NCBI GenBank assembly: GCA_029881635.1
Contig: JAOUMG010000051.1
Span: 1-8,725 of the forward strand
Length of the DNA: 8,725 nucleotides
Origin: Paracoccaceae bacterium
GTDB lineage: Bacteria > Pseudomonadota > Alphaproteobacteria > Rhodobacterales > Rhodobacteraceae
Direction of reading: 5' to 3'
Shown here: positions 1 through 5,613 of the stretch, one piece after another
Position numbering within the stretch: position 1 is the first letter of the stretch
Layout: each line of letters begins with the position of its first letter
Program-made: the position numbers and the translations under genes
The notes under the pieces: model-generated
The model's input: the letters and a program-made list of their open reading frames with translations, nothing else
What the model was told of the DNA's origin: nothing
Database searches by the model: none

Positions 1-254
1 CGGTCCCGCCAACGTTGGTTCTTGCGGATGCGGTCGATGGCCTTGCGCCGGGCGACACGCAAAAGCCAGCCTTGCGGATTATCCGGCGGACCTGAGCGTT
101 GCCAGTGGATCAGCGCTGCGGCCAATGCCTCTTGCAAGCAATCTTCGGCCAACTGAAAGTTGCTCAAACCCGCGATAAGTGCCGCCAGAAGCCGCCCCCG
201 ATCCTGCCGCACGACATTTGTGATCGTATCGGCAATACCGGGGGCCGCACCCAT
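1..254 (-). CDS. ECF sigma factor, DGPF/YCII-associated type (N-terminal part, cut by window edge)
   Basis: Reading the minus strand from the ATG at 254-252 gives 84 codons that stay open to the window start. The product aligns by eye with region 2 of ECF sigma factors of the ECF42/SigJ-like type. It has 'DRGRLLAALI' (residues 18-27), the acidic 'LAEDCLQEALAAAL.HW' helix (35-51), a 'PPDNPQGWLL' turn (56-65) and the basic 'VARRKAIDRIRK' region 2.4-like segment (67-78). Sigma factors of this group recruit RNA polymerase to a small set of promoters. They are known to sit beside DGPF (YCII-related) protein genes rather than anti-sigma genes, and to carry a long C-terminal extension, which lies outside this window. 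The ATG directly abuts the TGA of the upstream DGPF gene, so translation is probably coupled. The local Shine-Dalgarno match is weak. Family call is confident; the regulon is unknown. Confidence 0.85.
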   Translation of the reverse strand, partial: MGAAPGIADTITNVVRQDRGRLLAALIAGLSNFQLAEDCLQEALAAALIHWQRSGPPDNPQGWLLRVARRKAIDRIRKNQRWRD

Positions 255-605
255 TCAGCCCAGCACCATGATTGGGCGAACCTCGACAGTGCCGTATTTG
301 GCGCCGGGGATCAGTGCCGCGTATTTAAGCGCCGCGTCCAGATCAGCGCAGTCAAAGATGTAAAACCCGCCGAGCTGTTCCTTGGTCTCGGCAAAGGGGC
401 CGTCCATCGTTTCGGTCTTGCCACCGCGGATGCGCAGGCTGGTGGCGGTACTGACCGGCTCCAGCGGTTCGCCCGCGACAAAGACACCATCGCGTTTATA
501 AACCTCATTGGCGGCGAAATATCCCTGCATCATCGCATTTGATTCGTCGCTGCCGTGTTCTGGCAAAAGATCAGGGTCACCGTAGATCAGCGCTATATAT
601 TGCAT
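255..605 (-). CDS. DGPF/YCII-related domain protein
   Basis: This 116-residue protein starts 'MQYIALIYGD' and carries the diagnostic DGPF signature (residues 68-71) inside 'MDGPFAETKEQLGGFYIFD', with the family's 'EVRPIM' ending. YCII-related (PF03795) proteins are small ferredoxin-like-fold proteins; most have no proven reaction, although YciI itself has weak hydrolase/lyase-type activity. The start is well supported: AAGGAG lies 9 nt upstream of the ATG. The stop codon abuts the start of the ECF sigma factor, and a MAPEG-type gene lies 56 bp upstream on the same strand. Pairing of DGPF proteins with ECF42-type sigma factors is an established genomic association, and the DGPF genes are usual targets of the sigma factor. 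The molecular role here is unknown. Confidence 0.9.
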   Translation of the reverse strand: MQYIALIYGDPDLLPEHGSDESNAMMQGYFAANEVYKRDGVFVAGEPLEPVSTATSLRIRGGKTETMDGPFAETKEQLGGFYIFDCADLDAALKYAALIPGAKYGTVEVRPIMVLG

Positions 606-661
606 TGTCGATTTCTCCTTGGTTGGGTCAGTGTGAAAAGTTTGGTTCCTTCAGGCAAGGT

Positions 662-1054
662 CTATACCGGAAGTCCGGCTGCCAGCAGGGCAAAAAGGGG
701 TATCAGCGTCGCGATCCATGTCCCGCTGGTTCCGGCTACCCGCAACATCAGCGCAGAGCGCGACTGAGACAGACCAAAGGGATGGATCAGCCGTGACAGG
801 ACCAATAGACCGCCTGCGAGATGCAACCAGATCCCGCCAAGACCCTGCACCTCGGCCAGGGCCAGCGCAATCAGGGCCAAAGGCACGGTTTCGACGAAGT
901 TGCCGTGCCGCCGCATCGGCAGCATCAGTTCCATTTTACCCCCGGTACCAAAGAGAGTGTCATGGCGTGCGCGCGCAACGACGACCAAGACTTGCAAGAC
1001 AATCATGATCAGGCCAAGCAGACCGGTATAAAATCCTGTGATCGGGAATGTCAT
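662..1054 (-). CDS. MAPEG family integral membrane protein
   Basis: The product is a 130-residue hydrophobic protein with about four membrane segments (roughly residues 7-27, 54-72, 74-94 and 105-127). It carries the MAPEG hallmark 'RRHGNFVETVPL' (48-59), matching the family pattern R..GNF.E..P, followed by 'ALAEVQG' and 'LSRLIHPFG'. Family members in eukaryotes are glutathione-dependent transferases and eicosanoid enzymes; bacterial homologues are mostly uncharacterised inner-membrane proteins. The reading frame is open to 1135, but I chose the ATG at 1054 because AGAAAGGA lies 6 nt upstream and because the extra N-terminal residues are polar and not family-like. It is 56 bp upstream of the DGPF gene on the same strand and probably cotranscribed. 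Substrate and role are unknown. Confidence 0.85.
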   Translation of the reverse strand: MTFPITGFYTGLLGLIMIVLQVLVVVARARHDTLFGTGGKMELMLPMRRHGNFVETVPLALIALALAEVQGLGGIWLHLAGGLLVLSRLIHPFGLSQSRSALMLRVAGTSGTWIATLIPLFALLAAGLPV

Positions 1055-1060
1055 CTGCGT

Positions 1061-1068
1061 TCCTTTCT
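1061..1068 (-). promoter_or_regulatory. Ribosome binding site fixing the MAPEG start
   Basis: AGAAAGGA on the minus strand sits 6 nt before the ATG at 1054. It favours that start over the in-frame upstream start at 1135, which would add 27 residues. Confidence 0.7.
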
Positions 1069-1153
1069 GTTTTGTGTCTCCTAGGACGTCTGGCGGTGAC
1101 AGATTTCGACATCGTGCCAGAAATTTTTTCGCCATTGTCTAAGGTGGCGCCCT

Positions 1154-1181
1154 TTTACCCCACGCCCACATGCCCTATGAG
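1154..1181 (+). promoter_or_regulatory. Possible purL promoter
   Basis: TTTACC (1154-1159), a 16-bp spacer and TATGAG (1176-1181) each match the sigma-70 consensus at four of six positions. They would place the transcript start about 20 nt before purL. Matches of this quality occur often by chance, so this is only a candidate. No recognisable purine-box palindrome was seen in this 152-bp divergent region. Confidence 0.2.
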
Positions 1182-1207
1182 GTCGGCCATCCGAGCCCCG
1201 GGGGAAC

Positions 1208-3370
1208 ATGATGCAGGAACCTGAGATCACCAAGGAACTGATTGCCGCCCATGGGCTGAAGCCCGATGAATACGCGCGCATCCTTGAGATTATCGGCCGT
1301 GAACCCAGTTTCACCGAACTGGGCATATTCTCCGCCATGTGGAACGAACATTGTTCTTACAAGTCTTCGAAAAAATGGCTGCGTACCTTGCCAACCGAAG
1401 GGCCTCAGGTGATCTGCGGGCCGGGCGAAAATGCCGGTGTGGTGGATATCGGTGACGGTCAGGCGATCATCTTCAAGATGGAAAGCCATAACCACCCCTC
1501 CTATATCGAGCCGCATCAGGGGGCTGCGACCGGCGTTGGTGGTATTCTGCGTGATGTCTTTACCATGGGCGCCCGTCCTATCGCGGCAATGGATTCGCTT
1601 TCGTTCGGCCTGCCCTCCCATCCCAAAACAGCCCATCTGGTTAAAGGGGTTGTTGAAGGCGTCGGGTCCTATGGCAATTGCTTTGGCGTGCCGAATGTCG
1701 GTGGCGAGGTTCGGTTTCACCGCAGCTACAACGGCAACTGCCTCGTGAATGCCTTTGCTGCCGGTCTGGCCGATACCGATAGCATATTTTATTCCGCCGC
1801 TTCTGGTGTGGGCATGCCCGTCGTTTATCTCGGGGCAAAAACCGGACGCGACGGTGTGGGCGGTGCCACCATGGCCTCGGCAGAATTTGATGACACCATC
1901 GAGGAAAAGCGCCCGACCGTTCAGGTAGGCGACCCCTTCACCGAAAAGCGCCTGCTGGAGGCCTGCCTTGAACTCATGGCCTCAGGCTCAGTCATTTCGA
2001 TCCAGGATATGGGGGCGGCAGGTCTGACCTGTTCGGCGGTCGAGATGGGTGACAAGGGCGGACTTGGGATCCGCCTTGATCTTGACCGGGTTCCAACCCG
2101 CGAAAAGGCAATGACTGCCTATGAGATGATGCTCTCGGAATCGCAAGAGCGCATGCTGATGGTGCTGAAGCCGGAAAAAGAGGCCGAGGCGCGGGCGATC
2201 TTTGACAAATGGGATCTCGATTTCGCGCTGGTCGGGGAAACCATCGCCGAGGATCGGTTCCTGATCATTCACGGCAATGAAACCAAGGCCGACCTGCCGC
2301 TGTCCAAGCTCGCCTCAAGTGCGCCGGAATATGACCGGCCTTGGGTGGAAACGCCCAAAGCGGCACCTTTGGGCGAGGTTCCGGCAATAGATGCTATTGA
2401 TGCGCTTAAGGCACTGATCGGCAGCCCGAACTACGCACATAAGGCCTGGGTCTGGGAACAGTATGATACCAGCGTCATGGCCGATACCGTGCGCGCACCG
2501 GGTCTGGGTGCCGGGGTGGTACGGGTGCATGGCACGGGCAAGGCGCTGGCCTTCACGTCCGATGTGACGCCGCGCTATGTCAAGGCCAACCCTTTTGAAG
2601 GCGGCAAACAGGCGGTGGCAGAAGCCTACCGCAACCTGACGGCCTGCGGAGCCCTGCCCCTTGCCTCGACCGACAACCTCAATTTCGGCAACCCCGAAAA
2701 GCCCGAGATCATGGGCCAGTTTGTCGGTGCAGTAAAAGGCATCGGTGCAGCTTGCAAGGCGCTGGGGATGCCGATCGTGTCGGGCAACGTCTCGCTTTAC
2801 AACGAAACCGATGGCACCGGCATCCTACCGACGCCGACGATCGGGGCAGTGGGGTTGTTGGCATCACTTGACGAGATGATCGCGGGCCTACCGGTCGAGG
2901 GCGATGTTGCCATCGTCATCGGGGCCACAGCCGGGCATCTGGGCCAATCCGCCCTACTGGCCGAAGCCTTTGGTCGCGAAGAGGGCGATGCCCCCCCCGT
3001 CGATTTGGCGGCAGAGCGCAAGAACGGTGAATTCCTGCGAACAAACCGCAAATTGCTTCGCGCGGCCACGGATCTGTCAGATGGTGGTCTGGCGCTGGCA
3101 GCCTTTGAAATGGCCGAGGCGGCAGGCATCGGCGTGACGCTCCGGGCCAAGGATGTAGCGCAGTTGTTCGGCGAGGATCAGGCTCGTTATCTTGTTGCGG
3201 TTGCCCCGGAAAAGGCTGCGGCACTGGCCAAGGCTGCCGATAGCGCTGGCGTTGCTTTTGCCCATGCTGGAACCTTTGGTGGCACCCAGGTCCGGTTGGG
3301 GGCGAGCGAGGCACCACTGACCGCGCTGTCAGACCTTTACCGCACCGCCTTTGCCGCCGCGGTCACGTAA
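1208..3370 (+). CDS. purL: Phosphoribosylformylglycinamidine synthase subunit PurL
   Basis: This is the ATP-dependent synthetase subunit for the fourth step of de novo purine synthesis. It converts FGAR to FGAM, using ammonia delivered from PurQ within a PurL-PurS-PurQ complex in the cytoplasm. Its 720 residues fit the small PurL class, which needs separate PurS and PurQ. Landmarks are the 'WNEHCSYK' catalytic His48, the 'KMESHNHPS' block with metal-ligand Glu92 and acceptor His94, '[14 protein letters not shown]' (103-116), '[12 protein letters not shown]' (489-500), the phosphate-binding '[10 protein letters not shown]' (572-581) and 'DLSDGGLAL' (622-630). Two tandem ATGs (1208, 1211) follow a GGGGGA motif embedded in CCCCGGGGG; either could be used. 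purS and purQ are not immediately upstream here, where a divergent MAPEG gene lies instead. The gene appears intact. Confidence 0.98.
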   Translation: MMQEPEITKELIAAHGLKPDEYARILEIIGREPSFTELGIFSAMWNEHCSYKSSKKWLRTLPTEGPQVICGPGENAGVVDIGDGQAIIFKMESHNHPSYIEPHQGAATGVGGILRDVFTMGARPIAAMDSLSFGLPSHPKTAHLVKGVVEGVGSYGNCFGVPNVGGEVRFHRSYNGNCLVNAFAAGLADTDSIFYSAASGVGMPVVYLGAKTGRDGVGGATMASAEFDDTIEEKRPTVQVGDPFTEKRLLEACLELMASGSVISIQDMGAAGLTCSAVEMGDKGGLGIRLDLDRVPTREKAMTAYEMMLSESQERMLMVLKPEKEAEARAIFDKWDLDFALVGETIAEDRFLIIHGNETKADLPLSKLASSAPEYDRPWVETPKAAPLGEVPAIDAIDALKALIGSPNYAHKAWVWEQYDTSVMADTVRAPGLGAGVVRVHGTGKALAFTSDVTPRYVKANPFEGGKQAVAEAYRNLTACGALPLASTDNLNFGNPEKPEIMGQFVGAVKGIGAACKALGMPIVSGNVSLYNETDGTGILPTPTIGAVGLLASLDEMIAGLPVEGDVAIVIGATAGHLGQSALLAEAFGREEGDAPPVDLAAERKNGEFLRTNRKLLRAATDLSDGGLALAAFEMAEAAGIGVTLRAKDVAQLFGEDQARYLVAVAPEKAAALAKAADSAGVAFAHAGTFGGTQVRLGASEAPLTALSDLYRTAFAAAVT

Positions 3371-3398
3371 CGGATAACACCCTAAGAATTACGGCAAA

Positions 3399-3418
3399 CA
3401 GGCGCCAAGGGGCGCCTG
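3399..3418. terminator. Hairpin between convergent purL and pilin gene
   Basis: A perfect 8-bp stem, CAGGCGCC/GGCGCCTG, closes an AAGG tetraloop 28 bp after the purL stop. On the plus strand it is followed by ACATTT, and on the minus strand by TTTGCC, so the U-tracts are short on both sides. It may serve as a weak bidirectional terminator for purL and the pilin gene. Confidence 0.6.
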
Positions 3419-3450
3419 ACATTTCCGGCAGGTTGAATGCGATCTGATCG

Positions 3451-3639
3451 TCAGGTCGGGTGAACGTGCGATCCCAGATGATGCGCGATCTTGTCCACAA
3501 TACTGTTGACCCCGTTACTGACAGAGATGAAAGCCGCAACGCCCAACCCGATGACTGCAGCGGTCAGCACCACCCAATCAGCGGTTACAGCACCTTCCTC
3601 TTCGTCCTGAAATTTCTTCAGGGCACGAAACATTTTCAT
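3451..3639 (-). CDS. Small Flp/Tad-type pilin-like protein with Asp at mature +5
   Basis: The product has 62 residues. A short charged leader, 'MKMFRALKKFQDEEEG', ends at Gly16, where a prepilin peptidase would cut. A single hydrophobic helix follows ('WVVLTAAVIGLGVAAFISV', about 22-40) and then a polar tail ending 'HHLGSHVHPT'. This is the Flp/Fap pilin layout. In classical Flp pilins the mature protein has Glu5-Tyr6; here the positions read Asp21-Trp22. No tad assembly genes are present in the window, so this is an orphan pilin locus. The ATG at 3639 is chosen because AGAAGGAG lies 7 nt upstream; the Met at residue 3 would be too far from it. The gene lies between purL and bolA on the opposite strand. 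It could be a minor pilin-like subunit or simply a small membrane protein. Confidence 0.7.
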   Translation of the reverse strand: MKMFRALKKFQDEEEGAVTADWVVLTAAVIGLGVAAFISVSNGVNSIVDKIAHHLGSHVHPT

Positions 3640-3699
3640 TTTCAGGCTCCTTCTGAGGCCAGGATTCCGTCTTAGGTTGTATTCTTAACTCCAATTGTG

Positions 3700-3729
3700 T
3701 TGATAATTTGACCCGAAGATGTCCATCAA
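3700..3729 (-). promoter_or_regulatory. Possible promoter of the pilin-like gene
   Basis: On the minus strand, TTGATG (3729-3724), an 18-bp spacer and TATCAA (3705-3700) resemble sigma-70 elements, each matching at about four of six positions. They lie about 60 bp upstream of the pilin start in a locally AT-rich stretch. The spacing is long and the match modest. Confidence 0.25.
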
Positions 3730-3778
3730 TGAGTCCGATTCACACATTCGGGTAATCTAAATTGCCACCTGCGCTGCC

Positions 3779-3807
3779 TTGCGGTCCGCCTCAACGCGCC
3801 CTACATT
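3779..3807 (+). promoter_or_regulatory. Candidate bolA-grxD promoter
   Basis: TTGCGG (3779-3784), a 17-bp spacer and TACATT (3802-3807) fit the looser sigma-70 promoters seen in alphaproteobacteria. They would give a leader of about 25 nt ahead of bolA. An independent promoter is expected because purL ends more than 400 bp upstream behind a hairpin and an opposite-strand gene. Confidence 0.4.
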
Positions 3808-3839
3808 CGCGCAGAACGATCAAAGGACGCAGACCCGCG

Positions 3840-4082
3840 ATGGCAATGGAAGCCCAAGATATCGAAGCACTTATCCGGGAAAGCTTCCCGAAGGCCAAGA
3901 TCACCATCACCGATCTTGCCGGTGACGGAAATCACTATGCCGCCGAAGTGATCGACGAAAGCTTCAAGGGAATGAACCGTGTCCAGCAACAACGCGCGGT
4001 CTATGCCGCTCTCAAAGGTAAGATGGACGGAGCGCAAGGCGAGTTGCACGCGCTGGCCCTGACTACCAAAGCACCGGAGTAA
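3840..4082 (+). CDS. bolA: BolA family protein, Fe-S cluster partner of monothiol glutaredoxin
   Basis: This short BolA/IbaG-like protein (80 residues) has the compact BolA fold. Landmarks are an N-terminal helix 'IEALIRESFPKAKITITD', the 'GDGNHYAAEVIDESFKG' block with His32, 'NRVQQQRAVYAAL', and the 'ELHALAL' strand with invariant His70, the ligand used when BolA and a CGFS glutaredoxin share a [2Fe-2S] cluster. These proteins work in iron sensing and Fe-S cluster trafficking. The reading frame extends upstream to a TTG at 3762, but that extension is Pro/Arg-rich and unlike BolA. The ATG at 3840 has AAAGGA about 12 nt upstream and gives the normal family length. grxD follows after 5 bp, so the two are almost certainly cotranscribed partners. 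Confidence 0.95.
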   Translation: MAMEAQDIEALIRESFPKAKITITDLAGDGNHYAAEVIDESFKGMNRVQQQRAVYAALKGKMDGAQGELHALALTTKAPE

Positions 4083-4087
4083 ACGAT

Positions 4088-4459
4088 ATGACCACGACCA
4101 CGACCGCCCAGGACCAAATTCGCGATACCGTAAGCAAAAACGACGTCGTGCTTTTCATGAAGGGCACCAAGACGGTTCCTCAATGCGGATTTTCTTCGCG
4201 CGTGGCCGGAGTGCTGAATTTCATGGGCGTTGAGTTTTCCGACGTGAACGTGCTGGCCGATGCCGACATCCGTCAGGGGATCAAGGATTTTTCGGACTGG
4301 CCAACCATCCCGCAGCTTTACGTCAAGGGCGAGTTTGTCGGTGGCTGTGACATTGTCACCGAGATGACCCTTTCAGGCGAACTCGACCAACTGTTTGCCG
4401 ACAAGGGTATCGCATTCAACAAGGAAGCCGCCGATCAGATCCGCGCGGCGAATGAATAA
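4088..4459 (+). CDS. grxD: Monothiol glutaredoxin, Grx4/GrxD family
   Basis: This 123-residue protein carries the CGFS active site (residues 33-36) preceded by 'FMKGTK' (23-28), the glutathione-binding 'WPTIPQLYV' (71-79) and 'GGCDI' (85-89). These are the standard features of monothiol glutaredoxins that bind a glutathione-ligated [2Fe-2S] cluster and deliver it to, or share it with, BolA proteins and Fe-S apoproteins in the cytoplasm. Translation starts at ATG 4088, with a GGAG lying across the end of bolA and 8 nt from the start. The 5-bp gap to bolA supports stoichiometric expression of both partners. The gene is intact and of typical length. Confidence 0.97.
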   Translation: MTTTTTAQDQIRDTVSKNDVVLFMKGTKTVPQCGFSSRVAGVLNFMGVEFSDVNVLADADIRQGIKDFSDWPTIPQLYVKGEFVGGCDIVTEMTLSGELDQLFADKGIAFNKEAADQIRAANE

Positions 4460-4465
4460 GCCGCG

Positions 4466-4480
4466 CCCGAAGGCTTCGGG
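4466..4480 (+). terminator. Probable terminator after grxD
   Basis: The complementary arms CCCGAAG and CTTCGGG fold as a 5-bp GC-rich stem with a 5-nt loop, 6 bp after the grxD stop and followed by TTTG. It is short with a weak U-tract. It also separates grxD from the convergent zapA end at 4505. Confidence 0.55.
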
Positions 4481-4504
4481 TTTGACCTGACTTCAGAACG
4501 CTTT

Positions 4505-4888
4505 CTAGCTAGCCCGACGTTCGTCCATGCGGTCGGCCAGAGCTTCGGCTTGGGCGGCGATTTCTGACAATGTATCTACCACGATGTCGGGAATGACTGG
4601 CACTTCGATACGCTCGGGATTGGCGCGGGCATTTGCTGCAACCCGTTCGGCCAGGGTGGCGCGCTCTTCCGTCGCACGCAGTTGATCTTCCAGCCCGGCG
4701 GTCCTGTCGGCCAGCATCAATCCTGCCATCAACAACATCCGCGCTTCAGGCATGCGGCCGATCTGGCTGATCAGAACGGTGGCCTCATTGTCGAGCATCT
4801 TTGCGGCTGCGCGCAGGAAATGCTCTTCGCCATCCTGGCAAGCAACTTCAAACTCCCTGCCGCCGATTTCGATTTTCATTTCCGACAT
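4505..4888 (-). CDS. zapA: Cell division protein ZapA
   Basis: ZapA bundles FtsZ protofilaments and stabilises the Z-ring at mid-cell. The N-terminal domain matches the family: 'IEIGGREFEVACQDGEE' (residues 6-22), 'LRAAAKMLD' (25-33) and 'GRMPEARMLLMAGLMLAD' (44-61). A long helical tail runs from about 62 to the end, with a proline-containing break around 91-100; ZapA dimers and tetramers form through this helix. At 127 residues it is of usual length for alphaproteobacteria. The ATG at 4888 overlaps the TGA of the upstream coiled-coil gene (TGATG), with GAGGTGG just before it, which points to translational coupling. Confidence 0.93.
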   Translation of the reverse strand: MSEMKIEIGGREFEVACQDGEEHFLRAAAKMLDNEATVLISQIGRMPEARMLLMAGLMLADRTAGLEDQLRATEERATLAERVAANARANPERIEVPVIPDIVVDTLSEIAAQAEALADRMDERRAS

Positions 4889-5385
4889 CAGGCCACCTCG
4901 CCGATCAGGGGTTTCAATTCCGAAATGATCTCTTCCATTTCAGCCAGTTCGGCGGCACGCGCCGCACGCAGGGCTTCAAGTTCGGTCAGCATCGATTTGT
5001 TGATCAGGTGCGGTTCGGTGATCCCTGAACGGGCCGCTTCAGACAACGCGCGGTTGGTTTCCGTCAATTCCGCGTTCAGCCGCCGCTGACGCTGCGCTTC
5101 CGCTCCGGCCGCATCGAGTTGCTGTGTCAGGCGGGCAACCTTCTTTTCCAGCGCACTGACCATGTTTTCCTGCTTTTCCTTGATTGCCCGGACCCGTTCG
5201 GTCAACTGAGCATTGGCCGAACGTTCAGCCTCCAGTGCTTCTTGCAGTTCCGCCTCAACCTTGCTGCTTTCCGCCGATGCCGGGCTTGGCGCTGCGATCT
5301 GGCCTGCCGGCAATCCGTCGATATTCTGCCCGATCCGTTCCAGCGCCGCAGAGATGCGTCGTTCCAATTCGGCGATATCGTTCAT
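4888..5385 (-). CDS. Coiled-coil protein upstream of zapA, ZauP-like
   Basis: The product is a soluble 165-residue protein with no membrane segment or signal peptide. An N-terminal helix, 'DIAELERRISAALERIG' (3-19), is followed by a Pro/Ala/Ser linker (24-41). A long heptad-like coiled coil runs about 43-118 and holds 'LEKKVARLTQQLDAA'. After a 'GITEP' break there is a second helix ending 'ELKPLIGEVA'. The reading frame is open to 5442, but the ATG at 5385 fits the helical start and has AGGGGG 9 nt upstream. In Caulobacter, ZauP is a coiled-coil protein that pairs with ZapA to focus the Z-ring and is encoded with it. Coiled-coil form, operon position and 1-nt overlap with zapA suggest the same role here. 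This is inferred from context and architecture, since coiled coils align non-specifically. Confidence 0.75.
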   Translation of the reverse strand: MNDIAELERRISAALERIGQNIDGLPAGQIAAPSPASAESSKVEAELQEALEAERSANAQLTERVRAIKEKQENMVSALEKKVARLTQQLDAAGAEAQRQRRLNAELTETNRALSEAARSGITEPHLINKSMLTELEALRAARAAELAEMEEIISELKPLIGEVA

Positions 5386-5545
5386 CTGGTCTGGCCCCCT
5401 GCCCAAAGTGTACCTCTGCTTTTTTGCCCCCTCCGGCGCCAATCGTCAAACGGCGAATCGCACGCTTGAGGGGTTCGGTGCAAGTTTAGACCAAAGCATG
5501 CACCAATATCTCCCCCCCTTTTATGCCAAGGCTTTAGGGATGCGC

Positions 5546-5573
5546 TTGATCTTGCCCCCGAGCCTGCTATCAA
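5546..5573 (+). promoter_or_regulatory. Candidate tkt promoter within an inverted repeat
   Basis: TTGATC (5546-5551), a 16-bp spacer and TATCAA (5568-5573) resemble sigma-70 elements about 40 bp upstream of the tkt start. Both hexamers fall inside the arms of a perfect 7-bp inverted repeat, GCTTGAT (5544-5550) and ATCAAGC (5569-5575). A regulator binding that dyad would block the promoter. Both the promoter and the operator reading are candidates only. Confidence 0.3.
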
Positions 5574-5596
5574 GCCCGCGACCTGACATGGCCCAG

Positions 5597-5605
5597 AAAA
5601 AAGGA
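5597..5605 (+). promoter_or_regulatory. Ribosome binding site fixing the GTG start of tkt
   Basis: AAAAAAGGA ends 8 nt before GTG 5614. The in-frame stop TGA at 5584-5586 and the absence of any in-frame ATG after it rule out a longer ATG-initiated protein. Confidence 0.8.
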
Positions 5606-5613
5606 TCGAAACC

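Noticed and set aside
99..542. A 147-codon plus-strand frame opposite the sigma factor and DGPF genes
   Set aside because: It runs antisense across two recognisable genes and shows no domain.
1175..1720. A 181-codon minus-strand open frame over the 5' part of purL
   Set aside because: It is antisense to the PurL catalytic region, contains no recognisable domain, and is explained by codon bias of the real gene.
3762..3839. Longer BolA protein from the TTG at 3762
   Set aside because: The 26 extra residues are Pro/Arg-rich and unlike BolA, and the region fits better as promoter and leader with AAAGGA before the ATG at 3840.
4460..4504. 6S RNA (ssrS), which lies next to zapA in many proteobacteria
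   Set aside because: Only 45 bp separate zapA from the convergent grxD, too little for a 6S RNA. The 228-bp region upstream of the zauP-like gene showed no long imperfect hairpin by eye, though a covariance-model search would be needed to exclude it.
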